This document shows, one piece after another, positions 1 through 11,799 of a stretch of DNA of 64,000 nucleotides. Within the stretch, counting starts at the first letter, position 1. Each line of letters begins with the position of its first letter. Source of the stretch: Rhodococcus sp. ABRD24 (GTDB lineage Bacteria; Actinomycetota; Actinomycetes; Mycobacteriales; Mycobacteriaceae); NCBI RefSeq assembly GCF_004328705.1, contig NZ_CP035319.1, positions 5,022,001 through 5,086,000 of the forward strand, given 5' to 3'. Below the pieces are notes generated by a model that worked only from the letters and a program-made list of their open reading frames with translations, was not told where the DNA came from and did not search any database. Made by a program: the position numbers and the translations under genes.

Positions 1-5
1 AAATC

Positions 6-422
6 ATGACCGAGACCCAGGCCGAGAATCAGACCGAGGCGGTTCAGACTGAATCGGCGCAGGCCGCCTCGACGGAACCGGCACCCGAGTACGGCACCGG
101 CATCGATCCGGAGCGTCTCGACGAGCTCGAGGAAGCGATGCGCGACGTCGTCGACCCCGAGCTGGGCATCAACGTCGTCGACCTCGGGCTGGTCTACGGC
201 TTCACGGTGGACGACGAGGATGTCATCACGCTCGACATGACGCTGACGTCGGCGGCGTGCCCGCTGACCGATGTGATCGAGGAACAGTCCCGTCGCGCTC
301 TGGTGAGCAGTGGGCTGTGCAGCGAACTCAAGATCAACTGGGTCTGGATGCCGCCGTGGGGCCCGGACAAGATCACCGAGGACGGCCGCGAGCAGCTGCG
401 CGCGCTCGGCTTCACGGTCTAG
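6..422 (+). CDS. sufT: SufT-like iron-sulfur assembly factor (MIP18/DUF59)
   Basis: This 138-residue protein belongs to the MIP18 (DUF59) family, which helps mature iron-sulfur proteins in the cytoplasm. Residues 1-33 are an acidic, Gln/Ala-rich low-complexity tail. The DUF59 core follows, with the family hallmarks DPELGINVVDLGLVY and the TSAACPLTD segment that carries the conserved cysteine. The C-terminal part resembles the actinobacterial ortholog Rv1466, which closes the suf operon, so sufB-D-C-S-U are probably just left of the window. The ATG lies only six bases from the edge, so its ribosome binding site is not visible and a longer N-terminus cannot be excluded. The family assignment is secure; the SufT role is inferred from family and synteny. 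Confidence 0.9.
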   Translation: MTETQAENQTEAVQTESAQAASTEPAPEYGTGIDPERLDELEEAMRDVVDPELGINVVDLGLVYGFTVDDEDVITLDMTLTSAACPLTDVIEEQSRRALVSSGLCSELKINWVWMPPWGPDKITEDGREQLRALGFTV

Positions 423-423
423 C

Positions 424-918
424 TTGTCGGCCCTGGATTCCCGGGCGCTGACCTATCGCGAGGTCGGTGCCACCGCTGGAATTCTGCCTGCGGGGTACCG
501 GCATGTGCGTGAATCGATCCGCATCGGACGCGGCGAGGATGTCTTTCTCGCCGCGTCCGACGCGTTGATGCGGTGGGACATCCACCGTGGGGCGGGCCTG
601 GCCGTCAACGCGGAATCCCCGTCGGCCGCACCGGGAGTGAGCGTCGCGCTGCGCTGGATCGGGTTCACCATCCCGTGCCGGGTGGTCTACGTCGTCGACG
701 AGCCCGACCGGCGCGGCTTCGCGTACGGGACTCTGACCGGGCATCCGGAGTCGGGGGAGGAGCGGTTCTGCGTCGAACGCGGGCCCGACGGGACCGTCAC
801 CGCGGTGATCACGGCGTTCTCCCGGCCGGGTCGGTGGTTCACTCGGATCGGCGATCCGGTGGCGCGCGTGGTTCAGGCCCGCATGACCCACCGCTACTTG
901 GAGGCGTTCACCCGCTGA
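424..918 (+). CDS. DUF1990 family protein
   Basis: The product (164 residues) matches DUF1990, a family of unknown function with a START/SRPBCC-like look. Visible hallmarks are the N-terminal LTYREVGAT segment, the WDIHRGAG motif and the later GFAYGTLTGHPESGEERF stretch. I take the TTG at 424, one base after the sufT stop, because homologs begin with a short leader before LTYREVG; the longer upstream frame runs antiparallel in sense through sufT and is arginine/serine-rich noise. It is probably translated from the sufT transcript. It converges on the Ku gene with only four bases between the stops. No active site can be assigned. Confidence 0.85.
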   Translation: MSALDSRALTYREVGATAGILPAGYRHVRESIRIGRGEDVFLAASDALMRWDIHRGAGLAVNAESPSAAPGVSVALRWIGFTIPCRVVYVVDEPDRRGFAYGTLTGHPESGEERFCVERGPDGTVTAVITAFSRPGRWFTRIGDPVARVVQARMTHRYLEAFTR

Positions 919-922
919 GCCG

Positions 923-1747
923 TCAGGCCCGTTTCCGGCGCTTCTTGGCGGGTTCTGCTTTGCTGTCCTCGCCGGCGGCCTCGAGACTGCGCTGCAGAGC
1001 TGCCACCAAATCGACGACCTCCGCGTCCTGGCCCACTTCGGCACGTTCGGCGGCGGGAATGACCTTCTCGCCGCTCGCGATCGCGTCGTCGAGGAGTTGC
1101 CGGAGCTCGAGCTGGTACTCGTCGGTGAACTCCGTCGGATCGAAGTCCTCGGCCATACTCTCGACGAGAGTGCCGGCCATCTTCAGCTCCTTCGGCTTGG
1201 GGTCCTCGGCGTCCGCGAGGGAGGGGAACTCGGCGGCCCGAACCTCGTCCGGCCACAGCAGAGTTTGAATCACCAGTACGCCGCCGCGTTCTCGCAGAGC
1301 CGCCAGGCGCGTTTTCTGTCGCAGTGTGAAGTGGACCAGCGCTGTGCGGTCGGTCTCGGCGAGTGTCTTCGCCAGGAGCACGTAGGCCTTCGGGGTCGCC
1401 GAATCCGGTTCCAGGTAGTAGCTGCGCTCGAACAGGATGGGGTCGATCTGGTCGGTCGGGACGAACTGCAGGACCGGGATCTCGTGCTTCTCGGCCGCCG
1501 GAAGCTTGTCGAAGTCCTCGTCGGTGAGGATGACGCGGTCGCCCTCGTCGGAGTCGTAAGCTTTGTCGATATCGGCGAATTGCACCGTTTGGCCGCACTC
1601 GCTGCACACACGGTTGTACTTGATCCGGCCGCCGTCCTTGGCGTGGACCTGGTGAAAGCGGATGTCGTGGTCCTCGGTCGCGGAGTACACCTTGACCGGC
1701 ACATTGACCAGGCCGAACGCGATGGAACCCTTCCAGATTGATCGCAT
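923..1747 (-). CDS. ku: Non-homologous end-joining protein Ku
   Basis: Bacterial Ku forms a homodimeric ring on DNA double-strand ends and recruits LigD for end joining. The sequence opens with MRSIWKGSIAFGLVNVPV, the standard Ku start, and contains the paired cysteines of CSECG and the Ku core (GYDS-type segment near AYDSDEGDRVILTDEDFD). The C-terminus is Lys/Arg-rich (EPAKKRRKRA), as in actinobacterial Ku proteins where this tail binds DNA. I start at the ATG at 1747; an ATG three codons upstream adds only MGC. Length is 274 residues, normal for the family. No ligD is in the window. The gene is divergent from the secreted phosphodiesterase gene at 1943. Confidence 0.95.
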   Translation of the reverse strand: MRSIWKGSIAFGLVNVPVKVYSATEDHDIRFHQVHAKDGGRIKYNRVCSECGQTVQFADIDKAYDSDEGDRVILTDEDFDKLPAAEKHEIPVLQFVPTDQIDPILFERSYYLEPDSATPKAYVLLAKTLAETDRTALVHFTLRQKTRLAALRERGGVLVIQTLLWPDEVRAAEFPSLADAEDPKPKELKMAGTLVESMAEDFDPTEFTDEYQLELRQLLDDAIASGEKVIPAAERAEVGQDAEVVDLVAALQRSLEAAGEDSKAEPAKKRRKRA

Positions 1748-1942
1748 ACACCCCACTATCGTCCAGATCGGGAGGCGGTGTCCGGTCCGCCGAGAAGATC
1801 ATCACCATCTCGATACATTTCGTCGACGACGAGGTGGCCGCTCGGTGACCGCAGGGCGCCTACGGAGAATGCAGGCCGAACGTTGGGACAACAATTGCGA
1901 CAAAGCGCGACAATTGGTCTAGTCCGATCCAGGCTGGTTCGT

Positions 1943-2941
1943 GTGGCATACAACATCACATCCCCCAAGGCCCTGTCCCTCCTCCTCGCTGCCGGCGCTG
2001 TCGCCGCGGGCGTCGCGACCACCACTGCGGGCACCGCGAGTGCGGCTCCCGCGCCGTCGATTACCAAGACGGTCGTCATTGGACTCGATGGCACGATGCT
2101 CGACTACGTCAAGAATTCCAACACCCCCAACCTGCACCGCCTGATCGCCGAGGGCACCAGTGGGCAGTCGTCGATCCTCGGGCATCCGACGATTTCCGGT
2201 CCGTCGTGGTCGACGATCCTCACCGGCGTGTGGCACACCAAGCACGGCGTCGTCGACAACACCTACAAGGGCGCGCGCTACGACCTGTACCCGAGCGCCT
2301 TCACCCGGATCGAGCAGGCCAATCCGGCGATGCGCACCGCCTCGATCTCGACGTGGGGCGGCATCGCCACGATCGCCGACTCGGGCACCCCGAAGGCCGA
2401 TGTGGTGACCACCACCCCCGGCGCGGGAAGCGATGCGGCCACCGACGCGGCGACCGCAACCGCGGTGGCCGCGGAGATCGCCACCAAGGGGCCGGAGTTC
2501 GTGTTCACGCAGCTCGATCAGGTCGACGGTGCCGGGCACTCCTCGGGTACGGCTGGTTCGCAGTACGCACCGGCGCTCGAGCGCGTCGACGCCGAGGTCG
2601 GCAAGATCGTCGCCGCCGTCGACAAGCGTCAGAAGGACACCGGCGAGAAGTGGACGATCCTCGTCACCTCCGACCACGGTCACAAGCCCACCGGCGGCCA
2701 TGGTGGCCAGAGCGCCGAGGAGGCAACGACTTTCGTGATCGCCCGCGGTGCAGACTACAAGGCCGGTGCTGTCGACAACGATTACACGATCGCGGACATT
2801 GCGCCGACCGTCCTCGACAACCTCGGGATCGCGCAGCCTGCGGACCTCGACGGTGCCCCGCTCGCGAAGACGGCACCGCCTGCCACCGGCTCGCTCGGTT
2901 GGCTGCCGTCCTGGATCCCGACGGGCTCGCTCGGATCCTGA
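1943..2941 (+). CDS. Secreted alkaline-phosphatase-superfamily phosphodiesterase with GSLGS tail
   Basis: A signal peptide (hydrophobic ALSLLLAAGAVAAG then Ala-rich cleavage region) precedes a nucleotide pyrophosphatase/phosphodiesterase-like domain of about 270 residues. Metal and nucleophile motifs are visible in order: VIGLDGTM (Asp ligand), TISGPSWSTILTG (Ser/Thr nucleophile region), DQVDGAGH (Asp and His), TSDHGH (Asp-His) and GGHGG (last His). This is the complete catalytic set of the family, so hydrolysis of a phosphodiester or phosphomonoester outside the membrane is likely; the substrate is unknown. I use the GTG at 1943 because it places the hydrophobic core correctly; earlier codons add an arginine-rich non-signal stretch. 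The protein ends in exactly GSLGS, preceded by a second GSLG, a tail shared with the RCC1 protein at 33740. Confidence 0.88.
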   Translation: MAYNITSPKALSLLLAAGAVAAGVATTTAGTASAAPAPSITKTVVIGLDGTMLDYVKNSNTPNLHRLIAEGTSGQSSILGHPTISGPSWSTILTGVWHTKHGVVDNTYKGARYDLYPSAFTRIEQANPAMRTASISTWGGIATIADSGTPKADVVTTTPGAGSDAATDAATATAVAAEIATKGPEFVFTQLDQVDGAGHSSGTAGSQYAPALERVDAEVGKIVAAVDKRQKDTGEKWTILVTSDHGHKPTGGHGGQSAEEATTFVIARGADYKAGAVDNDYTIADIAPTVLDNLGIAQPADLDGAPLAKTAPPATGSLGWLPSWIPTGSLGS

Positions 2942-2942
2942 G

Positions 2943-4073
2943 TCACGAACGCCGGACGCTGGCAGCCGCCAGCGTCCGGCGGATCGGCATCGGCGCCGTG
3001 CGGAACAGTTCCCACATCGTTGCGGCCGTAGCGGCGGGGTGCTCGCGCCCGGACAGGTAGGCCCGCTGGCGGTGGGTCGGGAGGGCGAAGAACCTGTCGA
3101 AGAACTCTGCGGTGAAGGCGGGATTCAGGTGCAGCAATGCCCGGAGCCCGATTTCGCGCAGCGATCGGACCGCTCGGGTTGGATACGGCCACAGAGCCTT
3201 TGCCGGGTCTGCGCCGACTGTCAGTGCGGTGACGACGTCGTCGACCGCGCGCAGTGACGCCGCGACACTGTAGCCGGTACCCGGATGGATCAGCCCGGCT
3301 CGGGCGCCGAAGGTCATCACCGCCGTTCTGAGCCGCGGCGCTTCAACGGGGAACCGGACCCGTTCGACGTTGAAGTCGGCGTCGGCGGCAACCTCGACAC
3401 CACGGTTACGCAGGCGAACATCGAGCCGTCGGCGGAGCGTGTCGAGTGGCAGGCCGGGGCGGCCGACGAGGCACGTCTCCTCGAGCAGGACGCTGTCGCC
3501 CCCGAGGGGGACCGCGTACAGGAAGGACGGCGGATCGCCTGGACTTGTGCCGTTGTCGCGGCGCCAGTCCATGAACCAGCATTCGGCCCCGCCCATCGCG
3601 GGCGCGGCCACCGCGCTCGGAAGGACCACCCCGTATGCCGTCTGCTCGGCGAGCGCCGGGTCGGCGCGCAGTCCGCGGGCGTCGATCACCCGCGCCGCAC
3701 GGATCTCGGTGCCGTCGCGCAATGTGACGACGCCGCGACCCAGAGCGGCGGCGGTCCCGGTCACCGTCTGTACGGCTGAGAGATCGAGCGTTCGGTGCAG
3801 GGCCGGGTTGTCGAGCACGCCGTATTCGCGGTCGAGTGTCCGTGGCTGGGTGGCCCACACGCGCGGTTGGGCGACCCGGGTGCGCAGGACGCCGGGACTC
3901 AGCCACGACGGCAGCTCGTCGACCCACGCGGCATATGTCGGTGCCCACGGGCGATCGGGCCGCGGATCGACTCCCACGGTGCGCAGGCCAGCGGCTGCGG
4001 CCCGGTGTGCGAGCGCGCGGCCGGCGGGACCGAGCCCGACCACGGCCAGGTCAGCGGCGGGAGTGGCGATCAG
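2943..4073 (-). CDS. crtL: Lycopene beta-cyclase, CrtL type
   Basis: This FAD/NAD(P)-binding enzyme cyclises the ends of lycopene to beta-ionone rings in carotenoid synthesis. The N-terminal dinucleotide motif VVGLGPAGRALA is followed by the cyclase signature FLYAVPLGG...VLLEET and by GYSVAASLRAVDDV near the C-terminus, all diagnostic of the plant/cyanobacterial CrtL family rather than the heterodimeric CrtYc/Yd type. Start choice is open: the CTG at 4073 overlaps the upstream SDR stop as CTGA and fits the usual N-terminus, while the ATG at 4130 gives 19 extra residues inside the SDR gene. The pair is cotranscribed. Other carotenoid genes are not in the window, so their locus is separate. Confidence 0.88.
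   Translation of the reverse strand: MIATPAADLAVVGLGPAGRALAHRAAAAGLRTVGVDPRPDRPWAPTYAAWVDELPSWLSPGVLRTRVAQPRVWATQPRTLDREYGVLDNPALHRTLDLSAVQTVTGTAAALGRGVVTLRDGTEIRAARVIDARGLRADPALAEQTAYGVVLPSAVAAPAMGGAECWFMDWRRDNGTSPGDPPSFLYAVPLGGDSVLLEETCLVGRPGLPLDTLRRRLDVRLRNRGVEVAADADFNVERVRFPVEAPRLRTAVMTFGARAGLIHPGTGYSVAASLRAVDDVVTALTVGADPAKALWPYPTRAVRSLREIGLRALLHLNPAFTAEFFDRFFALPTHRQRAYLSGREHPAATAATMWELFRTAPMPIRRTLAAASVRRS
2950..2981. terminator. Perfect 14-bp inverted repeat, convergent terminator
   Basis: The arms cgccggacgctggc and gccagcgtccggcg are perfectly complementary and flank the loop agcc. The hairpin starts nine bases after the phosphodiesterase stop and lies inside the last codons of crtL on the other strand. 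It has no long U-tract, as is common in actinobacteria. A bidirectional terminator role is inferred from position and stability. Confidence 0.75.
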
Positions 4074-4840
4074 AGGCCACCGGTGGCCAGCAGCCCGCCG
4101 TCCACCCGCACAGTTTCTCCCGTGATCCACGCGGCCGCATCCGAGACGAGGAAGCCGACCAGCCCGGCGACGTCCTCCGGGGTGCCGAGGCGCTTCATCG
4201 GATACACCGACGCCGCCTGATCCTCACCTGCAGCGACCAGGGCGGCGGCGAACTTGGTCTTCACGACGCCCGGCGCGACGGCGTTCACCCGGATCTTCGG
4301 GCCCAGCTGCCAGGCGAGTTCCTCGGTGAGCCGGATGAGCGCGGCCTTCGACGCGCCGTAGGCGGCGATCACGCCGGTCGACCGGATCCCGGCGACGCTG
4401 GCAAGGTTGACCACCGCGCCGCCGTGCTCGCCCATCCAGGCCCGGTACGCCTCCTGGACGTAGCCGAGGGCGGCAACGACGTTGACGTCGAAGATCTTGC
4501 GGACCGCATCGAGGTCGGCGTCCATCAGCGGGCCGTAGACGGGGTTGATGCCGGTGTTGTTGATCAGGATGTCGAGCGAACCGAGCTCGGTGACGGTGCG
4601 CGTCACCGCTTCGGTCCGGGCAGCGGCGTCGCCGGAGTTGCCGGCGATCGCGATCACCTTGCCGCCGTGCCCGAGAGCCCGCAGTTCGGTCGCGGCCTCC
4701 TCGAGCGGCTCCGGCTTGCGCGCGGTGATGACGATGTTCGCGCCGCGCGCGAGGAACTCGGCGGCGATGGCCTTGCCGATTCCGCGGCTGGCTCCGGTGA
4801 CGAGCGCGCTGCGCCCCTGCAGGTCGTTGACAACGGTCAT
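4070..4840 (-). CDS. Short-chain dehydrogenase/reductase
   Basis: A classical SDR of 256 residues. The cofactor motif TGASRGIG lies near residue 15, NNTG replaces the usual NNAG, the catalytic serine is in NLASVAG, and the YGASK motif supplies Tyr and Lys. The C-terminal GETVRVDGGLLATGG is typical of the FabG-like branch. Arginines in the TARKPEP region after strand 2 suggest NADPH preference, which is inference. It precedes crtL with a four-base overlap, but nothing in the sequence ties it to carotenoids; in mycobacterial-type maps an SDR sits beside the ABC-F gene as well. The start at 4840 is the first ATG directly before the cofactor fold; upstream codons include a threonine-rich non-conserved stretch. 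Confidence 0.9.
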   Translation of the reverse strand: MTVVNDLQGRSALVTGASRGIGKAIAAEFLARGANIVITARKPEPLEEAATELRALGHGGKVIAIAGNSGDAAARTEAVTRTVTELGSLDILINNTGINPVYGPLMDADLDAVRKIFDVNVVAALGYVQEAYRAWMGEHGGAVVNLASVAGIRSTGVIAAYGASKAALIRLTEELAWQLGPKIRVNAVAPGVVKTKFAAALVAAGEDQAASVYPMKRLGTPEDVAGLVGFLVSDAAAWITGETVRVDGGLLATGGL

Positions 4841-5001
4841 GGAAGCGAACGTTAGCGGAGTCACGCTACCGCCGTGTGTCGTCGTCACGGTCTCACGGTA
4901 AAATGGGTGGTTCTTGTGCTCTTTCGTGGGCACTATGACTCCCGCGCCGCCGATTGGCGTTCCGGGACGTCCCGTTTCAGTTGCTCACCGAGGAGACTTT
5001 C

Positions 5002-6633
<1,632 letters not shown>

Positions 6634-6641
6634 GCGCTTCG

Positions 6642-6691
6642 CGCCCGTGCGCGATTCTGGTAGTTGGGACTACACAAATGGCGCACGGGCG
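6642..6691. terminator. Inverted repeat after the ABC-F gene
   Basis: Arms cgcccgtgcgc (6642-6652) and gcgcacgggcg (6681-6691) are perfect complements. The 28-base interior holds a second small stem, gtagt/actac, around 6660-6673. It lies eight bases after the ABC-F stop, so it can serve as terminator, but the double-stem shape also resembles a small repeat element. Confidence 0.6.
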
Positions 6692-6775
6692 GCGCAGCCG
6701 CCGGTTTCGTTGATCACGTGCTGGAAAGTGATCTAGCCTGGAAACCGAGGCTCGCTCAGCTGACCGGAGGTCATC

Positions 6776-6997
6776 ATGGCGGAGAGCACGGGAATCTCGC
6801 GGGGGGCCCGCATCACCGGGGAATCGCGTGACAAGCTCCGCGACGAACTGAAAGCCCAGTACGAGGCCGGCGCGAGCATTCGAACCCTCGCAAATCAGAC
6901 CGGCCGCTCGTATGGATTCATCCACAACGTGCTCGTCGAGGCGGACGTGACATTGCGCAGACGTGGCGGACCGAACCGGCGCAAACGGACGGGCTGA
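6776..6997 (+). CDS. Small helix-turn-helix protein (Rv1473A-like)
   Basis: A 73-residue basic protein with one helix-turn-helix: LRDELKAQYEAGASIRTLANQTGRSYGFIHNVLVEADVTLR is split here as helix, turn (GASIRTLA) and recognition helix (SYGFIHNVL). The C-terminus is Arg-rich (RRRGGPNRRKR), suiting DNA binding. The ribosome binding site ggaggtc sits at the right distance from the ATG. M. tuberculosis carries a similar small regulator, Rv1473A, in the same place between the ABC-F gene and acnR, so this is a conserved gene and not a fragment. Its target is unknown; control of the adjacent ABC-F or aconitase genes would be a guess. Confidence 0.85.
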   Translation: MAESTGISRGARITGESRDKLRDELKAQYEAGASIRTLANQTGRSYGFIHNVLVEADVTLRRRGGPNRRKRTG

Positions 6998-6998
6998 G

Positions 6999-7565
6999 TC
7001 AGTCCCGGCGTCGCACCGATTCCTCGACGAGATCGAGTACGGCCGAGAGGTTTTCGCCGCCGTGCCCGGATGCGATCCGGGCGATGAGACCGTCGAGGAC
7101 GAGGTCGAGATAGTCGAGCAGGACGTCGGTGGGCAGGTCGTCGCGCAGCCGCCCGGCGGACTTCTGCCGCTCCAGTCGACGCACGGTGGCCTCGGTCAGT
7201 TCGGCACTGCGCTGGGTCCAGTCCTGCGCGAACTCGGGGTCCGTTCGCAGCCGCCGCGCGATCTCGAGCCGGGTGCCCAGCCAGTCGAACTGTTCGGGGG
7301 AGGCGAGCATGTCCCGCATCACCTGTACCAGGCCGCCCTCGGCGACCACGTCGGCCATGCGGGTGGCGTCCTCGTGGGCGAGGGCCAGGAACAGGCCGTC
7401 CTTGTCCTTGAAGTGGTGGAAGATCGCACCACGCGAGAGCCCGGTGGTCTCCTCGAGGCGGCGCACGGTGGCGCCGTCGTAGCCGTACTGCGCGAAGCAC
7501 TGGCGGGCGCCATCGAGAATCTGGCTCCGCCGCGCCGCGAGATGGTCTTCACTGACCTTGGGCAA
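6999..7565 (-). CDS. acnR: TetR-type aconitase repressor AcnR
   Basis: A TetR-family regulator of 188 residues with the DNA-binding domain at residues 10-55 (ILDGARQCFAQYGY, ATVRRLEETTGLSRGAIFHHF). In Corynebacterium glutamicum AcnR represses acn, and Rv1474c is the M. tuberculosis counterpart; the same order acn-acnR on one strand is seen here. Start is the TTG at 7565, giving LPKVSEDHLAARR; it is preceded by gaaggagg at ideal distance, whereas the longer frame runs into the palindromic element at 7605-7747. A match to the published AcnR half-site lies upstream of acn at 10692. Ligand binding (citrate and Mg in the corynebacterial protein) cannot be verified here. Confidence 0.92.
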   Translation of the reverse strand: MPKVSEDHLAARRSQILDGARQCFAQYGYDGATVRRLEETTGLSRGAIFHHFKDKDGLFLALAHEDATRMADVVAEGGLVQVMRDMLASPEQFDWLGTRLEIARRLRTDPEFAQDWTQRSAELTEATVRRLERQKSAGRLRDDLPTDVLLDYLDLVLDGLIARIASGHGGENLSAVLDLVEESVRRRD

Positions 7566-7604
7566 CGGCTTCCTCCTTCGTCCAGGCGACACTCCTACGT
7601 CGGT

Positions 7605-7747
7605 CACCTGTGCGCGTTTTCGGCCTTCCGTACGAATTCGCGCGTTATGCACAAAGCGCTCACGACCACTGATCTCTCATTCGCCTTACAGCGAAACTGG
7701 TCGTGAGCGCTTTGTGCTCTTCTAGGGGCCGAAAACGCGCACAGGTG
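7605..7747. repeat. Nested two-arm palindromic element between acn and acnR
   Basis: Two perfect inverted repeats are nested. The outer arms are 21 bp each (7605-7625 beginning cacctgtgcgcg, and 7727-7747). The inner arms are 20 bp each (7649-7668, gcacaaagcgctcacgacca, and 7698-7717). The central loop is 29 bases. The whole 143-bp block could fold as a long hairpin with one internal bulge. It is too elaborate for a plain terminator and looks like a MITE- or REP-type insertion in the acn-acnR gap. Confidence 0.85.
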
Positions 7748-7756
7748 CGCTAGCGC

Positions 7757-10558
<2,802 letters not shown>

Positions 10559-10691
10559 GTCAGCTCCACTCGTCTTTGAGGTTCGCCGTCGACGGGGCTG
10601 TGTCGACGGCTGAAGCGAGGCACGCGAACAGGTGCACGGCTCGATCAGGGACCGGGCCCACAGCTCCGCATGCGTCTCGTGGAGAGTCTAA

Positions 10692-10707
10692 CAGTACGCT
10701 TGTCCTG
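10692..10707. promoter_or_regulatory. Candidate AcnR operator upstream of acn
   Basis: The 16-mer cagtacgcttgtcctg fits the corynebacterial AcnR inverted repeat CAGNAC-N4-GTNCTG on both half-sites (CAGTAC and, on the other strand, CAGGAC). It lies between the divergent acn and Rv1476-like genes. The remaining gap (10559-10893) holds no gene that I can support. Confidence 0.65.
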
Positions 10708-10893
10708 TGAGATTCGAGGGTTGCATTGCGACTGTCCGGAGCCGATCGCGTCGGTCCAATCCTCACGCAGCCGGCCCGGGTGCGCAACGAATCGCGGCGT
10801 GACGGCGATTAGCGGTACGTGACGTTCGCGAAAGTTACTGTCACGTACTGTTCAGTCGAGGCTTGCCGTTCCCACATCGACCCCGGATGAGAG

Positions 10894-11487
10894 ATGCCTG
10901 CTCAAATAGCGCCCGTTCTGCTTCCGCACGTCGCCATGATTCCCGACGGCGGCTCCGTCGAGACAGTGCTCGCGGACCTTGCCGACGACGGTGTCGCGGC
11001 GCCTGCCTCCGAGGTGGACGGCCTCCGCGATGTTGTGCTCAGGGCCCAGGAACACGGCATCAAGCTCAGCGTCGTGGTCGTGGAGAAGGATCCGGGCAGG
11101 CCCGAGCAGCTTCGCGATCTCGCAACCGAGGTCGGCAAGGTTGAGGGAGGCACCGTGCTGGTGCTCGGCCCGTCGGCGCCCGGAACCTACAGCGACAGCG
11201 TGAGCCGCGTGGTACTCGAGGCCGGACAGGATCGCACCTACATCGGCGATCCGGTCGTCTCGGCGAACAATTTCCTCGACGAGATCACCGAGCCCGGAGT
11301 GTCGTGGGGCCTGATCACCGCGCTGCTCGTGGTGCTGGTGGTGCTCGTCGGTGGCGTGTCCTACGTGGCGAAGGTGCGGCGCGGCCCCGAGACCGTTGAC
11401 GCCCACCAGCCCCCGGAGGCCGTGCCCTCGGATCAGTCTGCCGGCGACGGCGCGGCCCGGGAGCCGAGCGATCCTCGGGGACGTTGA
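10894..11487 (+). CDS. Rv1476-family membrane protein (DUF6676)
   Basis: A 197-residue single-pass membrane protein. The N-terminal 130 residues form a soluble domain containing VLLPHVAMIPDGG and the repeated valines of LSVVVVEKDPGRPEQLRDLA, which resembles a TPM-like or thioredoxin-like fold with a possible role outside the membrane. One strong transmembrane helix (WGLITALLVVLVVLVGGVSYV, about residues 138-157) is followed by a short acidic/proline tail. M. tuberculosis Rv1476 occupies the same place between acn and ripA. Function is not known. The gene is divergent from acn; the start ATG has only a weak upstream purine stretch. Confidence 0.85.
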   Translation: MPAQIAPVLLPHVAMIPDGGSVETVLADLADDGVAAPASEVDGLRDVVLRAQEHGIKLSVVVVEKDPGRPEQLRDLATEVGKVEGGTVLVLGPSAPGTYSDSVSRVVLEAGQDRTYIGDPVVSANNFLDEITEPGVSWGLITALLVVLVVLVGGVSYVAKVRRGPETVDAHQPPEAVPSDQSAGDGAAREPSDPRGR

Positions 11488-11799
11488 TCTTCTGTCCAGC
11501 GCATGAGTGATCGCTGGGACGGTTGCGAATCAGTCCGCCGTTTCGACACATTCGCGGTATTTCCGCTGGTTGAATTATTCCCACGTCATTTGTGACTGGA
11601 GTTTCCACAGAGCGCAAAGTGTCGTACGGTGCCCTTGGCACTTTTGGGGAAGAAGTGTCGCAGGGTGTGATGTGTTGATTCGTGTGACAGCTGTGTTGTC
11701 GCGCGGAAGGCACGTCGTGCAGGTGTGCCCGGCTACGTCATTCCTCCCCACACGGATCGGGTCCCAGCCGGTTCGGTCGCAGCAGTGAGGGAGGGTCTT
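11488..11799. other. 312-bp intergenic region upstream of ripA
   Basis: No gene is supported here. The region must hold the ripA promoter and leader. It contains the paired segments tgtgacag and a small cactt/aagtg stem near 11640-11665, but no recognised riboswitch. The ripA ribosome binding site gagggagg ends six bases before the GTG at 11800. Confidence 0.5.

Noticed and set aside
11488..11799. c-di-AMP (ydaO-type) riboswitch before ripA
   Set aside because: The conserved core segments of that riboswitch are not seen.
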